Below, in pieces: positions 23,036 to 37,233 of a stretch of 64,000 nucleotides of DNA. How positions within the stretch are numbered: the stretch's first letter is position 1; every line of letters begins with the position of its first letter. The notes beneath the pieces were generated by a model. That model saw only the letters and a list, made by a program, of their open reading frames with translations. It searched no databases and was not told where the DNA came from. Made by a program: the position numbers and the translations under genes. The DNA lies in assembly GCF_000972845.2 (NCBI RefSeq), contig NC_040018.1:9707157-9771156 (forward strand). Reading direction: 5' to 3'. The stretch comes from Larimichthys crocea. Its lineage: Eukaryota; Chordata; Actinopteri; Sciaenidae.

Positions 23036-26000
23036 GTAAATCTATGTCACTATGTGGATGTAAATGTATGTACATTTATAATACATATGGCAATACCTTG
23101 GTGTTTTGCATTGTCAACACAATACTTCAGCTACCTGTTTTTGAAATGCAATGTCTTCTCCATTATGAATGCAAATAGGTAATAAAGAAGTATTTTGTTC
23201 AAAGTTTAACATTAGTATCCCACAAATTTGTGAAGTTTTTGTATTTGCATCATCCAATTAGGGTCCCGGTGAAATCGGACATGAATTTGCATCTATTCAC
23301 TTTTTTACATTGTTTGTTTGTATGTAATCGTGTCGTGTGAATAGTTTTATTTGCTTTCTTTGTGAAGGCTGAATTAATCCAGGGATTACAGACCATACTA
23401 ACCATTAATGGAGTGAACTGATTTTAACGTGAATTTGTCAATTATGGCTCATTTTGGAATTGGGCTGAAGTTGACATTTCTTATTGTTGCACAGATTTCG
23501 GGCAAGTCAGATCTGTCTTGATACTCAAGTAGCACTTTACATGGTGTGGTCTTGAATAAGACTGCTGTGATCACATATTTGTATCTGATATAAATAAAAC
23601 TAAACTTTGCCTCAAAACAGACACACCATACCGTCTGCATTTCCATGGCCATCTGTAGCCCAAGTTTTTGTTTTGCTTCTCATAATAGAATTGCACAAAA
23701 GCTGCATATCTCTTTCTTTTCAGCATTTGTTGTGGCTGTGTCTGTTTTGTTTGAATAGACTTTGATACTGGAATTATCAATGGACTAAACCAAGCCCAAG
23801 TTCAGTATTTATGCTTTATATAAGCAGCCACATCAAGGCTGGTTGATTGATTTATACCATGTGAGCACAGATGATGACCTTCCTCAATGGCCAACGCATA
23901 GTATAATCAACACGAAGTATAAGAAAGTGAGTTTGCTGTATTATTTCAGAATAAATCATATACATAGAATACAATACCATACCATAGAACCTTGAACCTG
24001 TTGATGTGAAACCAAACAAAACGTGTGTGCATATATAAGTGTGTAAAACACACATCTGTCAAACACTCACAGCCTTCTTTGCTTTCATTTGTAGAAGCTG
24101 CTTTTCAATATAGCATCCATCCACACAGTTTTTTCTACTTGCGTCAATGAAAACTGCTTCACATGTTACTCTCATAATCCACTCTTAAAATACACAACAG
24201 AGGGTGGAACAGTAGCTGGCAGTACTCCTCAAAGGGGAGATTTAGTTTGAATTAGAGCTTGCTAATGGAATGGGTACTTGTTGTACGAAAAGATTTGTAA
24301 AAGATGTTAAGTGATTGTGCTACTAGATGTTGTGAATAACAAGCCAGACCAGATTTAATTGCCAACACGATAATGGGACAAATTCATCTCATAGTTTAGT
24401 TACATGCATGTTGTCCTGACAAGATGTAATAGAACTGTGAGGTAAAATGTTGTAAATACTTTAGCAATATAGGGTTTGATTTAACATAATTGCAAAATTC
24501 AGCCTTAATATTGCACCATTTTGTCATCTGCACCACACAAACAACACACAGCAGAGGAGCCCAGCAGATAACAGCCTTATTAAAGCAAACAGTTTAACTG
24601 GCTTTTGTGCTTCTTCTTCTAGGAGCAGGAGCAAATGTTTCCCATCTCAGGCCAAATTTCATATTTTCATTTGAATGCCTCCAGTGAATGAATGATTGTA
24701 TAGTAAAAGGCACACATGCCAAAACTGGAGCAGTTGGCATACACAGGAGATGTTTTTGTGGTTTCTGCAATAGGTTTCCTTTATTCCTTTTCAATTAACT
24801 TTCAGAGGTCTCAGGCTGCACTTGAGAGTGACAAAACATTTCAGGAATAGCGTATTCTTATTTTCCTAAAGACCTGTATTACAGAATGCAGTATTAGTCT
24901 ACATGTACCCTCCTTTGCACAGTAATGAAACACATTTTCACATAGTTTTTAACATGCACTGAGAATCTGTTAACAGGGTCAGCTTTTGCAAGCTGTTTAA
25001 TGGTCTCAGTTTGTTTGCTGCCAAAGAATGATGAACATTTACTCAGCTGTAATTGTTACATGAGAGGCTAATGTTCTGACACATTGTAGGTGAGATTTAA
25101 AAACGAAATGTCTCTCTGTCTTTGGCTGTCAGAAGCATGTATTTATTTTTGAAATGTCCTTCCTTTGGCAAACACAATCCATTAGAAGTGTAGAGATATT
25201 CATTCCTCATCACTTCAGTATAAAAATACCTGTAATTAAAGTATTTCTTCCCTGACCCTGATATAATTGCTAATCAGAAACTCCATCCTGTAAAGTGACA
25301 GTCAAGTAAACTCAAAGATAATGTTGTGGGTGTGTTTTGAGCAATTAAATTCTCCATTAGGACTCATGTTCAAAGTGTCTATTATCTCTCCAATTGCTTT
25401 TTGAATTATACTGTAGAAAGCAGCCTTGACATTGTCTTTATTATGTATCTCCTGGCTATGGCCTCCTAAAGTGCTACACACCGAGGCAGAGGAGGATTCA
25501 GTACAGAGTTCACATTTCTGCCGGTAAATGAGTAGAAGAATTTCCTGTGAGCAGGAGCTTCACAAAGTTTAAAAAGTTACATTCAAATTTAATGTGAAAG
25601 TTTTGGCACATAAATGAAAGTGAGATAAAAAAGAACGGATAGTTTAAGTGTCCCAAGAAAATCTGTAGTGATGCCACTCTGTAAACCAAGAGCAGTACTT
25701 CTCCTATGTTTTATCTGTTTCTCAGTATCTTAATATATCAGGAGGCTTGCAGGACTAAGAATGATGATCTCATCTCTCAAGCTTTCGGGCGCTATGTGGG
25801 TGGGTTAGATAAGACTTTGCAAACACAAGCTACAAGGTGTTTTGCTCTAGTTGAGTGGATCTGATTGAAATCCACTCTAGATCAAAATAGCTGATTTGAC
25901 GGAGTCAGCTCTGCTGATTTGGCCTGTTTTTTCAACTTTGTGGATATTTATTTCGTGTTCCCTCCAGACGAACAAGGGCCTGTGTAAAAACATACAAGTG

Positions 26001-26463
26001 AGAGTTAAGATTTGTGTTTGGCTATCGTTTTTCCTGGTGAATTATTTTAAATCAGTAGAAATATTAATCAGCTACAGTCAGAGCTGCTCTTACATCATTG
26101 TGCACACTGGCTAAATTACATATTTGCTTACTGTGACCCCTGAAAACAACAGATTTAATTTTTTGTTATTCCTTAAAACTGTACTTGTGCTGTCACAATG
26201 CCAAAAGTGTATAGTCCCAAGGTAATAATGTAATAAATAAGTAGTACATCTAATAAAATTATCTTCTTCATGTATGATAACACATACTCGTATTATTTTA
26301 ATCTGAATTTATTCAATATTGACAGACAAAAGTGGGTTTTTTATACAAAACAATTAATACAGCTAAGTTAAGTTGAAACATGTTCTTTGTGAACACTGTT
26401 CTCTGTAGACGGTGAGGCAGCAATGGTGCATCACTTCTTGTCTCAGTCACAGAAGTCCTCATC

Positions 26464-26735
26464 AATAATATAATATAATATAATATAAATAAGATAAATA
26501 TAATGTAAGTAATGTAATGTAATGTAATATAATGTAAATATAATATAAATAGATAATAAATTATAATATAATATAATATAATATAATATAATAATATAAT
26601 ATAAATAATATATAATATATTATAATATAATATTATTCTAATATATTTATAATATAATAATATAATATAACATAATATAATATAATTTATTCATATAATA
26701 TAATCATTAATAATCAAACAATAATAATAATCCAA
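26464..26735. repeat. AT-rich (TAATA)n / (TAATG)n microsatellite
   Basis: About 270 bp consists almost only of TAATA-, TAATG- and TAAATA-type pentamer variants, with hardly any G or C. It is strongly length-mutable and a likely assembly weak point and DNA-unwinding tract. Confidence 0.92.
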
Positions 26736-27007
26736 GTATTACATTTAAGAGCGTAAAGAGGCAGGTTGGAATACCAAAAAGATTAAATCACTAAAATGAC
26801 TATCTAATGCCAATTAACCATTATCATACTGTAATTAACTTGTTTGCGTACACTGGTGAGTCAATGTTTAAATTGTTATGTTGTAAATTACAGAGTGGGA
26901 TAAAACATTTCAGATACGGCAGCACAGTTACAGAGGGGCTGTTGATCAAGCTGCATTTGAGGAGAAGCTTTAAAGTTAACGTAGAGATTACAGTCAGCAG
27001 ATAAGAA

Positions 27008-27009
<2 letters not shown>

Positions 27010-27038
<29 letters not shown>
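27010..27038. repeat. T29 homopolymer
   Basis: This is a run of 29 T. On the minus strand it would be a poly-A tail, but no retrotransposed body or target duplication is recognisable to its right. True length is uncertain because homopolymers are error-prone in sequencing. Confidence 0.9.
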
Positions 27039-27479
27039 GTCTGAGGATTATTGGCGAGACATGACGTGCGAGGGCTTCACTGAATGTGCTGTAACAAAGT
27101 CAGGTCTACCTCGGGGCCAGAGTGGGCTAACACCTAGTTTGAAATGTTTGAATGTGATTCTGTCCAACAGGACTGGATTGTGTTTGTGTTGATTTACAAA
27201 AATGAAATATGTTGAGGTTATCAGCAGAGGCTGGATACAACTGGATTGGAGGAAATAAGATTGAGATGTCACTGCCTCCCACGACAAGATAATCTGGAGT
27301 GACCTTCTGTCGCTTTGCTCCCAAAATGTGTTTAGCCGAAAGAGGCCAGAAGGAATTATTTGATATTTTCTATAACAGTGAAAATAAAGGGTATGACTCA
27401 AATGTTGCAGATGAAAACAGCATCTATTATTTATCTTTAAAAAAAAAAAGCGATGGGAGGCAATTTTAAAAACCATGAA

Positions 27480-28110
27480 AAATGTGTAGGATTGGCAACA
27501 AATGTAGTAGTTGTAAAATGGCTGTGTCCTTTTTCCCTTTGGAGCAGCGCATTCCTGTTAGAGCAGAATCTGAGAGGATGGACATCCATTATCTCCGGTG
27601 CCGTGGAGGTAGAGAGAGGATTATCTGACTCCTGCAGATTTAGCTGGCATCCCCACAGTTTGCAGACATCAAGATCCATCTCCTACCTGTCGATCAGAGT
27701 CTGGCACATGTCTCCATTAGCACCTTGTGGCAGATGTTTTCCATCCACCATCCATCGCTTAGTGTCACACATCCTTAATTGGGCATGGTAATTATCCAAT
27801 CGCACAATATTAAGTGTCCTATTTGTGGAAATGCGGTCGCTGAAAATGAATAGTTATTGATCAGCAACACTGACATTCAACTTACTCCTTTTCGCACATT
27901 AGCCTAGCATTGATTGCTGGCAGCACTTCCTGTGTGCAATACTGAGAATCGACCGGATACTTAATGTGCGGTCCAGGCTTGACCATTAGAACCATCCATT
28001 ATCACGCTTGCCATCCACAGGCTTGTCACTAAGGCCTGGTGGGAAACTGGCAGGCAGACATGACTGTGACTGCAGATTTAGGTTCTCTTCTTTCTGTCAG
28101 CAAGCTATTG
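27480..28110. other. Repeat-free block, candidate conserved noncoding element
   Basis: This block has balanced base composition and no transposon landmark or coding signal that I recognise. It is rich in homeodomain-type cores, such as CTTAATTGGGCATGG and GTAATTATCC around 27773-27800. That is the look of many developmental-gene intron enhancers, but conservation cannot be judged from one sequence. The 112-residue open frame at 27453-27791 resembles no protein I know. Confidence 0.2.
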
Positions 28111-30147
28111 CATAATTAATCGAATACAGCCCGTACTGTACGGGTTTGTTGCAGCTTAGAATATGTATGAGTTTTGTGTGCGAGTGTTTGCCTGTTTTGC
28201 TTTGTGTCAGCCACAATATGTGCATTTTACAGTATGCATTAAGCTTGTGGATTAAGCCTTGCCTCTAAAGTGTTGAGTCTATTGTTGTGCGTCCTGTCTA
28301 ATGTTTCTTAGGTTGTCACTTAGAAATAAATGCATTGATCTTTGGCCTGTATAGAATATTTATAAATCTCATGGTCATGGCTGGATTAGGGGGGCCCTTG
28401 AGTGAAAATGTGTTGTCGGGTCCCTATTTAACAACCACCCGCTCGCTTTTCACCCTGTATACATATAGCAGACTTTACATAACAGCTTCATTCTACATTC
28501 AGAGACCAGTATGCCTGAGCTGGATAATACCATCTTTCTCTGTGGTAATTTAATTGTTGAAGCTTTGATCCTGAAATGGTTGATATGGCAACATCCATGG
28601 TTACTTGTGGTTGTGGTTTAATACCCAGAATTCCATGGGCAGGAAACACTTCTTGAGCTACTTCTTTGTCAAAAAAAAAAAAAAAATCCACAGAGAACAA
28701 ACAGGTTTATAACTCATCTTCTGTCGAAAAAATGAGAAAACGACTGTGTCTTGTTTTGTGGAGGCGCTTTTGATGAATGATCACAGTCAACACTAACCTC
28801 TGTGACAGACACAATGAATTTCGTGTGACGGCTTCAAAATAAAAGCTTTTAAAGTGACACGGCAGCAGTAGGAAATGTTGAGCAAACAGTGAGGCTAGTA
28901 TCGTTGTGAAAAAAAAACAGTAAAGCCAAATATGCTGAATCATTTCCCGTGAATCAGCTAACATAAAAATGTGTTTTGATTTAAGGAAAATCTAAAGGAT
29001 CTTAACTTTAAACAACTTTATTATTTATTATTTTACACAGTCACTATCAAAGTCAAATACCGTCTGCTTGGACAGCCTGTCATTCTTTCCCCTCCAGTTG
29101 CCCTCCGTCCAAATAGGGACCCAGTCAGCTGTGTGCAGCCTGATTTCACTGCTTATACCGGTTGTCCGCACAAGCAATCTCTTTATGTTCTGCATTTATG
29201 GGTAACCTGGGCTTGCTGGGGGTCCACGGTTTGGAGGAGATCTATCATCGTAACACAGGTAGGCAGTTTAATAACGCTGCTGTGGACTCCTGAGAAAAGC
29301 CAGGCATTTATTTAATGTAACGTGGGCAATGTTGGGGGGCTGACAGATAGCCCAGGCAGGAAAAATGATGTCCTCTTACTTCTTCCTGCTGAATTCATAT
29401 AGGACAGCAGCCTGGGAAGGAATGTGCAGCCTTAAACTCTTTGCAGGGATGAAAGTGGAAGTATAAACGAGGACTTAGACACCTCATTTCTTTGTGTACA
29501 TTTTTGGAAGTATGATAAACACCATGGGATTATAAAATGTCTAAATTCCACTGCTCACAACACCCCCCACCTACTTAATGAAGCCTGCATTAATTCAGGC
29601 AGGATATATTACTGGTTCAACATTCACCCGTGAACGTAATTGCTATTTTCTAATACATGAAGTGTGACATCCTGCGCAGACGTCATGGGGAGGTGTTCCC
29701 GTGAACAATACACACTGGAGACCGGTGTTCACAACCCGTGTCCCACATGTTGTTATGTTTAGGCTGCTAAAACCTCTGCCCTAAGTATCGCTGGTGCAAC
29801 CGATGCAGCGCACCGGGACCGAGAAGCAGTCGGGGGGCCCAGTCTGTGTGACAAGCGAGAATAGCAGAGCTTAACTTCATTTCATTCTCCATGGCAACCC
29901 TTTAGAGTCACAACACCCAGAAATGATCAGGCTGCTTTTCGCAAACTTTTCCCACACAGGCATCTTTATTTTATGTTTTTACATTTATTTAAATGATGCA
30001 CTTCACAGTCAACATGTCTGCTTTAGATCTAGAAGAACAAAAATAGAATAGATAGAATAGATAGAGTTAACTGTGCCTGTTCCCATGTATAAAAGCAGAG
30101 TATAAAACCTAGAGTAGATAGTGCTCTTGAGTTCTTGTCCCCTGTGT

Positions 30148-30272
30148 TGAAGGTCATTAAAGTGTTTCCCACAACATGTTATTTTATTTTATTACCCCAC
30201 AATCATCTGGCGACCTCTGGAAATTATCTCCTGACCCCCTTGGGGTTCCCGACCAGGTTGAGTACCACCGCT
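30148..30272 (-). mobile_element. hAT (Charlie-like) terminus fragment
   Basis: The right end, read on the minus strand, is GGTGGTACTCAACCTGGTC followed by GGGAACCCCAAGGGGG. This resembles the CAGTGGTTCTCAACCTGG... terminus of Charlie-like hAT elements. The inner part CATCTGGCGACCTCTGGAAA also fits. Only one end is present. Confidence 0.5.
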
Positions 30273-33200
30273 CCATGGTAGTTCTTATCAGTACGGATGT
30301 AATATATTTTTGGCAACAAGCCGAATGTTGGTGTCACTGTTTCCAACTTTTGGAACAAGTAAGGAGACCTTGTTTAAATTCAATTAAGTACAACTTTATT
30401 GTTATTGACACAGTGTGGCACATTTCATATTTGAGTGACAGACAGCACAGCAATGAGTGCAATGTTTAGTTTTTTTTTCCCCATTCTGCAGCATTTTATC
30501 ATAGTCAGACTTTTCAAACATAAGCATGTCTTTTTGTTCCAAGCAGTAAATTAACGCTTCTCGTCGTACACAAGGAAACAGTTTATGTAATAGTTGACTA
30601 TAATTAGTGGACTTATGTCATGTCGCACTAACAGGATCTAACTCAGTTTGCTGGATGAGAGTTAATGTACATGGTGAGTCTCTCCATGGTGACAGAAATT
30701 GTAAGTGAGTGGTTCTACTGTATGTGTGTATGTGTGTGCACAGAAACACTACGGGCTAAAAAACTTGAGGTAAAGGTGAGGGGTAAATCGTAAAAAGGTC
30801 AATGCAACTATTTAATGTAACGAGTCATCCTTTTTTAATATTTAACCAAGACAGAGTCAGAGAAACAGAAATCAGAGCGTCTTCTGTAATGTGACGTATT
30901 TATAAGGGAAATGGAAGTGGCTTATTTACAAGAGGGATTTAACTCAAATCCTACAGATGTGACTGAATCACAGGTTTGGCTTATCTAATAGAGTAGCACA
31001 TAGAGATACAGAGATCAGGAGCTGCAGGACATTTGGCCTGCACTGCATTGTTATACCTGGACTAGGAAAATAAAGGTGAAACTGATCAGTTTGACCTCAT
31101 TGAAGCACATTCTTTATGAATGTAAAGAAATCCAAACACAAATCTCCTACTAAGATATTGTTCTGCTTGTTACCCACTAGCCAACATTCAAGTGTGTTTT
31201 TAGCTAGCCACCCTTAATCACATTTGATTGGGTACATTTATATAACCAACCCCAAGTTCAAGAGGAGTCGTCAACAGTGTTTTATGCTTTACAGAAAAAG
31301 AAACGTGATGGAAAAACTCCAAAATACTCTGCTCTTCACTTTTTTTGTAGTGAGTGTGAAGGTGGACGTGGAGTTGTGACAGCTGTTAGCAGTCAGAAAC
31401 ATTTCAAACGAGAAGTCAAGTCGTTGAACAATGACTCGAACAAAGAAATCAGACAATGCACAGGCACTTTAGTGACCCCTGATTTTGTGGACTTGACCAC
31501 TCTTGAAATAAAATCCAGACTCCACTTTGTCTGAGGCCAACACCAGGCCAAATAGAAATGCGGTCGATTCTGAGACAGGACAGAGACAGACTGGTCTCGG
31601 TTTTTGGTTTTTGCAGCCAGGTGAAACAGAACACACGCAAGCTTGAATTTAAAACACAAGAAAATCTATAAAAATATGTAAAACATATGCTTAAACCCAC
31701 CACACAGGCTCTCAGAAACAGCAGTGCATGCAACCATCATCAATCCTCCCAGTTATCAAAGGTTCAAATACGAACACCATCATCAACCACCAATATATTT
31801 TAGGAGACTGATCATCAGCGGATTCGTGAGCAAAATTTGATATTATGTCTTGTCCACCCCCAGTAGCCTAATATGAACAAAATAATGCATTCATATAAGA
31901 AAGACATCATTAGACAATAAAACACGTGCTTAAATGGCCAAATCCTATAAATAAAAGAGCATAAAGAACATGTAACCTGGCAACACATCAGCAGTGGTGT
32001 GGATGAACACTCTAACAATTTCCTCACTCATAAAACACTTTTAGTCACATTTTAGAAATCTGTGTTTTGAAGGTTGCATCGCTTTGTTTGAACATTACCA
32101 GCCAAGCATCACTCTCAGCGTCTGCTCAGCCCATAGGAATACCAGTAGTTGAGTTACTATGAATGTCTAAGAGTTTAAACAGCCCATCCTGCAAACAGGG
32201 AATCTGTACAATCTTATTTTAGTTCAGGCAGCAGCAGATTCATCTTTATAGAGCATGTTCATTAATAAAACAGGAAGGTTTAAAAAAAAAAGAGGTGTCC
32301 TCAGCGCTTCCCAAAACACCAAAGGTGTTTATATTTTTGCTTTGCTTCTAAATATTTAAAATGGAATTACAAAGGCCTTTTAACACAAATCGTCATCTTG
32401 ATATAAAAAGATAGAACAAAGCTAATTTTAGGCACTCTAAGCTCCTTTGACATTTTATTGTATTCCGTGCTCTCAGATATGTTTGATCCTATGCACAAAA
32501 TTTAGTGCATGTTGGCATAGTCCACATAGCATTTGTCAAGATTTACAGAGTCTTGCTGCAGAATTCTTCCTTCCTCTGTGTGCTGGCTGTGTACACCACT
32601 TCACACTGATGCCCCTTATTGCGTGGAAAGTTTGCTATGGCAAGAAGCCCGCTTGTAAATCATACATATTGGATGAGACATGCAGCAGATGAGCCTGGGC
32701 CCTCCAGTCAGGCCTAGCATTAATTAAATATCAATTGGCCCTGCTTCCGTACCTCATTTCATGCCACATTCACACCTTGTCTGGGCTTGTTGAGGAAAAG
32801 TTAAAATGAAAGTTGTGGCCTTGCAGCTTCATATAATTCATAGCACTGCTTGGCTCGAGCATCTTGGTGTTAACACTGTGAATTCTGGTGATTTCTACAG
32901 CGAGTGCACAAGAAAAACTTCAGGGTTAGGGTTGGGATGAAATACATGATTTCCTTCTCCTTTATATGAGAAATGATTGCAGCTGATTGCTGGTTTAAAG
33001 CTTCACTCTGCTGATAAAATGAGGAATTGCACAAGATGGTAAAAAAAAAAAAAAATCTGATGTGAATCATTCTGTCATTATTTTGAGAGAATAAATTGAT
33101 ATGTAGTTTATACGCATTGCATACAGAACATTTACATAATAAAGGAATTCTGCACAGATGCTTTGTGATGAAATATTAGCTTTGTGTCATGAGCTGCGGC

Positions 33201-33493
33201 TGTTTTGCCCTGAAGATTTCTACATTTTACATAACGCTCAGAGATGCTGTACATGACTGAATATAAACACAGATGTGAAATTCAACATAATGTTTAGCTA
33301 GTGTTGACTGTGAAAACACATTGACACATTTTCAAGTATATTACAAGAATTAACATGATTGCAGTTATTTGCAGTTTCCTGTTAATCACACAGTTCAGAT
33401 ATCTGAGCCTTTATCTTCATTACAGCAGACATAAATTGTCTTTTTTTGACAAAAAAAGCTTTTTTTTCATTTCTGGTTTTGTTGTTGTCACTT

Positions 33494-33516
33494 AAAAAAA
33501 AAAAAAAAAAAAAAAA
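33494..33516. repeat. A23 homopolymer
   Basis: This is a run of 23 A. It could be the tail of a retrotransposed sequence, but nothing recognisable lies 5' of it (GTTTTGTTGTTGTCACTT). Confidence 0.88.
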
Positions 33517-34978
33517 CATATGTAAATGCTTTCTGCACAATGTGGCTTTTCCAAAGTGTCCTCACCAGCAGGCACTTCATTCAAGAATGCTCAAGCAAGC
33601 GTGCTTTTACAATCTGCCACACAGCAGCTCCTTTTAATGCAAAAACCTACTGAATTTATGTTTTTCTTTCTCACGCTACCCCATGTATGTTGTATTTATG
33701 AGTTGTTTACAGACGATCAAACCAACGCCCTTTAGTCAATGATTAACATAAATGCAGATGTTAAAAGACAGACGATAAAATAAAGCAACGCTGTGACGGA
33801 TAAACTAAACTTTTGTATGCTGATTTCCATCATGTACTGAAACACTAATGTCAAGTATGTAAGATATGCAGTTAATAAGCTCAAACATGGAGAACCAGCG
33901 GCCATAAGGTTAGCACTGAGGCATCCAAGGAGACAGCATGTTTTAGTCTATGCAGACTGTACTACATTAGTTAATATATGAACAACATATGATGGTTTTG
34001 TGAACTACAAAATACCTCGAGCAGAAGTTGCCTTTTAAATAAACAATTTGATGTGCCATAATTATGCATATTGCTACAAAGCCACATGCTCAGAGAAGTA
34101 TACAAGTTTGCGTGCATGAAAAATGTCCTAGTGAATAAATACTTTCATGCCGTGACTGTGATAGTGAATCAGTAATTAATATGCAGGCAATGCATGATGC
34201 ATCCTCCAATGGGCCCAGCAGCATCCAGAGAGGAAGTCAAATCCTCTCACATACAGTATGTACTTTTTTCTAAAATTAAATGATTAAATATTTACACAAG
34301 CTCATCTGGGAGATCAGACAAAATATTTATGAGGATTGACTTGTGTAAAGATCATATTGCAGCAAATTTATGGTTATTTACCAACAAAAAAAGAGGAGAG
34401 GAACCTTTAAAGGTGTAAAAGTCTGACCTTTTCACTTCACTTCATTTTTCAAATGTCATCACATCAGAGCTGCTTTAGCCTCAAAAGATTTAATTAAAAA
34501 AAAAGCCAAATCAATGCAATAAATAAACAAACTTTTTGATTGATTGTGTCAAAAATACAAATTTACTTTGCTTCACAGAGTAATGTATGAAAGGGCAGTT
34601 GATCATGTAGCGTGTGCCTTAATCCCGTCATTAGTCACCAGCAGTAAACATGTCATAACCTTTTGTCGTTAATGTTGTTCTGTTGACCTCAGTAGTCAAA
34701 AGAAAACACATTACAGTATTGGACCAGCCTTGGATTTGTGCGCATACAGCAGAGTCGCCGCTCTGTTCACTGACACTTCATGGAAAGTCGGCAGCACTGT
34801 TCACCTTGGAGTCCCTTTGATGATGTCTGAGGGATTCCCCTAATCCTCCGAGGGTAGGGTGGAGGGCACTTTCTCCCTGCTGAGGGGATGGAGCCACTTA
34901 ATGGATCACAAAGTTAATCAACCGCAGGGAGAGCCCGACTGAACTGGAGGAATAGGTTGAACCATTAGTCCTCTGGGA

Positions 34979-35030
34979 GACACACACACACACACACACA
35001 CATACATACAGACACGCGAACACACACATC
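34979..35030. repeat. (CA)n microsatellite with interruptions
   Basis: A (CA) run of about 24 bp is followed by CATACATACAGACACGCGAACACACACA. A smaller (CA)8 run lies at 42075-42090, with CA-rich sequence at 42110-42124. Confidence 0.9.
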
Positions 35031-36235
35031 ACTCTTTAAACCCAGCAAATAACAAACAATTGACAATTGTTTCTTAGCTGCACGTACTGGCTAAAACTAA
35101 TATAAGTTTTAAAAAAATCCAATATTTTGTGGAGCCTGTGTATTTCAGTGAGTGTGGACTAAGTATTGTGCTGTTCAGTTCAACAACACAGCAACGTACA
35201 TCCTCAGAAATGACAGTTGCATCAACACCTCATGAAGACAATGTATTGCTGGAATGTTAGTTAGTTAGTTTAAGAGGTGTACATGATAATAAACAAGCAC
35301 CTAAATATAAAAATGGTAGTTTTATAGATGCAGTCATAATAATATGATTCATAATATAAAGACAAAATGCTTCAAAAACGTCTAAATCTTGATAAAACAA
35401 TAAGAAAAGAGTGAGACACGTTAACTGTGTAACATATGGAACTGAAATATATGTATTAAATACCCAGAGGAGCTTTTATAACTACCAACTCAACTTTTCC
35501 AATTCTTTTTTTATTCTTACATTAAGCCTGCAAGGTCAGAACAGGTACATAGAAATGATCCAAAACCAGCGGCTCTATTTTTTGACTATTATTATTTTAT
35601 GATTAAACGCCCTTGTAGAAGCCATACATAAATCTGTTTTATAAGAGTTCACTTCTGTCAGAGACCACAGACTCTGGCGAGCAGAAAGAACTTCTGTGTC
35701 CTTTTCATTTCATTTGCTGCAGCTTCACAGTGTCTCCTACCGAGAGACGTGACCCTGCGAGAGCTCCACGCCAGTTGAAAAAACGCACTTAGTGATGAAG
35801 TGTTTGCAGCCGTATGATGTGCCAAGACAAGAAATACATTTCAAGTAAATACTTATTTGTATTCAGAGCTGTAGGATTTGCATATAATTGCCATACGAGT
35901 AGCTTAAAAGACGCGCTCCTCTCTTCTGTCAAGCATGAAATGTGTTACTTTATAAAAAGAAACACACATGGGACCAACATGCTCTCATCTCCTCTTTGTT
36001 TGTTTAGATCTTTTTGCATACTTTAGTATCAAACACCTTGGCTATTTTTCTTTTTCTTTTGCAGGTTCTCTCATTATTGGTTTTACCTTTGACTTCATTT
36101 GAGGCCGTTCACACGGGAAGACTGACAGCAGTTTGTTGTTAAGCTCAAAACAAGTTGGGGTTATGTTTAATCTAGCGAACAAAAAATGATTTCCGCTGAA
36201 GCATAAATCTCACCTTTTCTGATTTCCTGTTTTTT

Positions 36236-36550
36236 CTAATTAACAGATCATCTCTGCCTCTCGGTTAGAACTGCTTTTTATACCTTTTGAGGTATAATTT
36301 AAGAAAACAACATCTGCTTATTTATGAAGCTGACATGAGGTGATAACTCAAACAGTGAAATCGTTCTTGATCAAGGTGTTTCATTAGAACCTGTCGAACT
36401 GATTGTGAGCCGCTTGGATTAGCAATCGCTCCGTTCTTTTAATAAACTTTTTTTCTCACTGTGTGCACACTTTATCATAAGCACAACCTACACTGGTGCC
36501 TTCTACTGTAATTGGTTGCTGATGTGGTTAATGTCTTGCTGAGCTCATTG
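36236..36550 (+). repeat. Direct duplication, copy 1
   Basis: About 315 bp aligns end to end with 38255-38562. Shared landmarks in order: CTAATTA(A/G)CAGATCATCTCTGC, GGTATAATT, TATTTATGA, AACAGTGAAAT, TTCTTGATC(A/G)AGGTGTTTCATTA, AACTGATTGTGA, TTTTAATAAA, GCACA(A/G)CCTACAC, and GCTGAGCTCA. Similarity stops sharply at both ends. This copy has TG or CA where the other has CG in the last 60 bp, consistent with CpG decay. The family is unknown. Confidence 0.8.
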
Positions 36551-37233
36551 GATGGGTCTCCACCGAGTCCAGCTGCAGTTTTCACCATGTGTCAGTGAGT
36601 GTTTTCCACCCTCCAGCCTGAGGGGGCAGCAGTCAGCCATATTTTAACTATGACTGTAACCTTTTCTTCACCAGGTATTCTAGCCATTCTATTGTGAACA
36701 TGAACTTGACTGATGACTTTAATCAAGTATGCCTAAACATAACTAATTCTAATAAATCTAAACATTGTCATAGAGCCAGTAGGGTCATCAGATTAGACAA
36801 GTCTTGTATATTGTTCATGTCATGAGCACAGCATCGCAGACAGTAACCTGCCTCTTACACATGTGGCTGCTGTGGTCAAAAAAGTCCAATACACAAGTTG
36901 TGTACAGCAGACACAGGGAGAGAGAACCAGAAAGAGGTGGAGCCGGGCAAGCTGGCCTGAGTGCAGAGGTGTGTGTGTGTGTGGAGGGAATAGAACTGAA
37001 GGGAAAAAGCAAGGCGAGTAGATTAAAGTAATTGTGGGTAAACACTGAAACAAGTTGGAACTGGAACTGTTATTTCTTTTCATCTGGACTTTATTTGTAC
37101 AAAAAAACTCTTTAGTCTGACCCGGATCACTCTTTTTTTTATTTTGAGGTTTGTTTGAGTGAGAGAAAGTCATGGAGCATGGTTCAATAACATGGTTCAG
37201 AATTGACAAAACCTAAAATTGGATTGGCCAATA

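Noticed and set aside
27048..27476. 142-codon minus-strand open frame next to the T29 run
   Set aside because: It has no domain, no credible start context and low-complexity residues from A/T runs. I recognise no homologue, and chance is a sufficient explanation in 64 kb.
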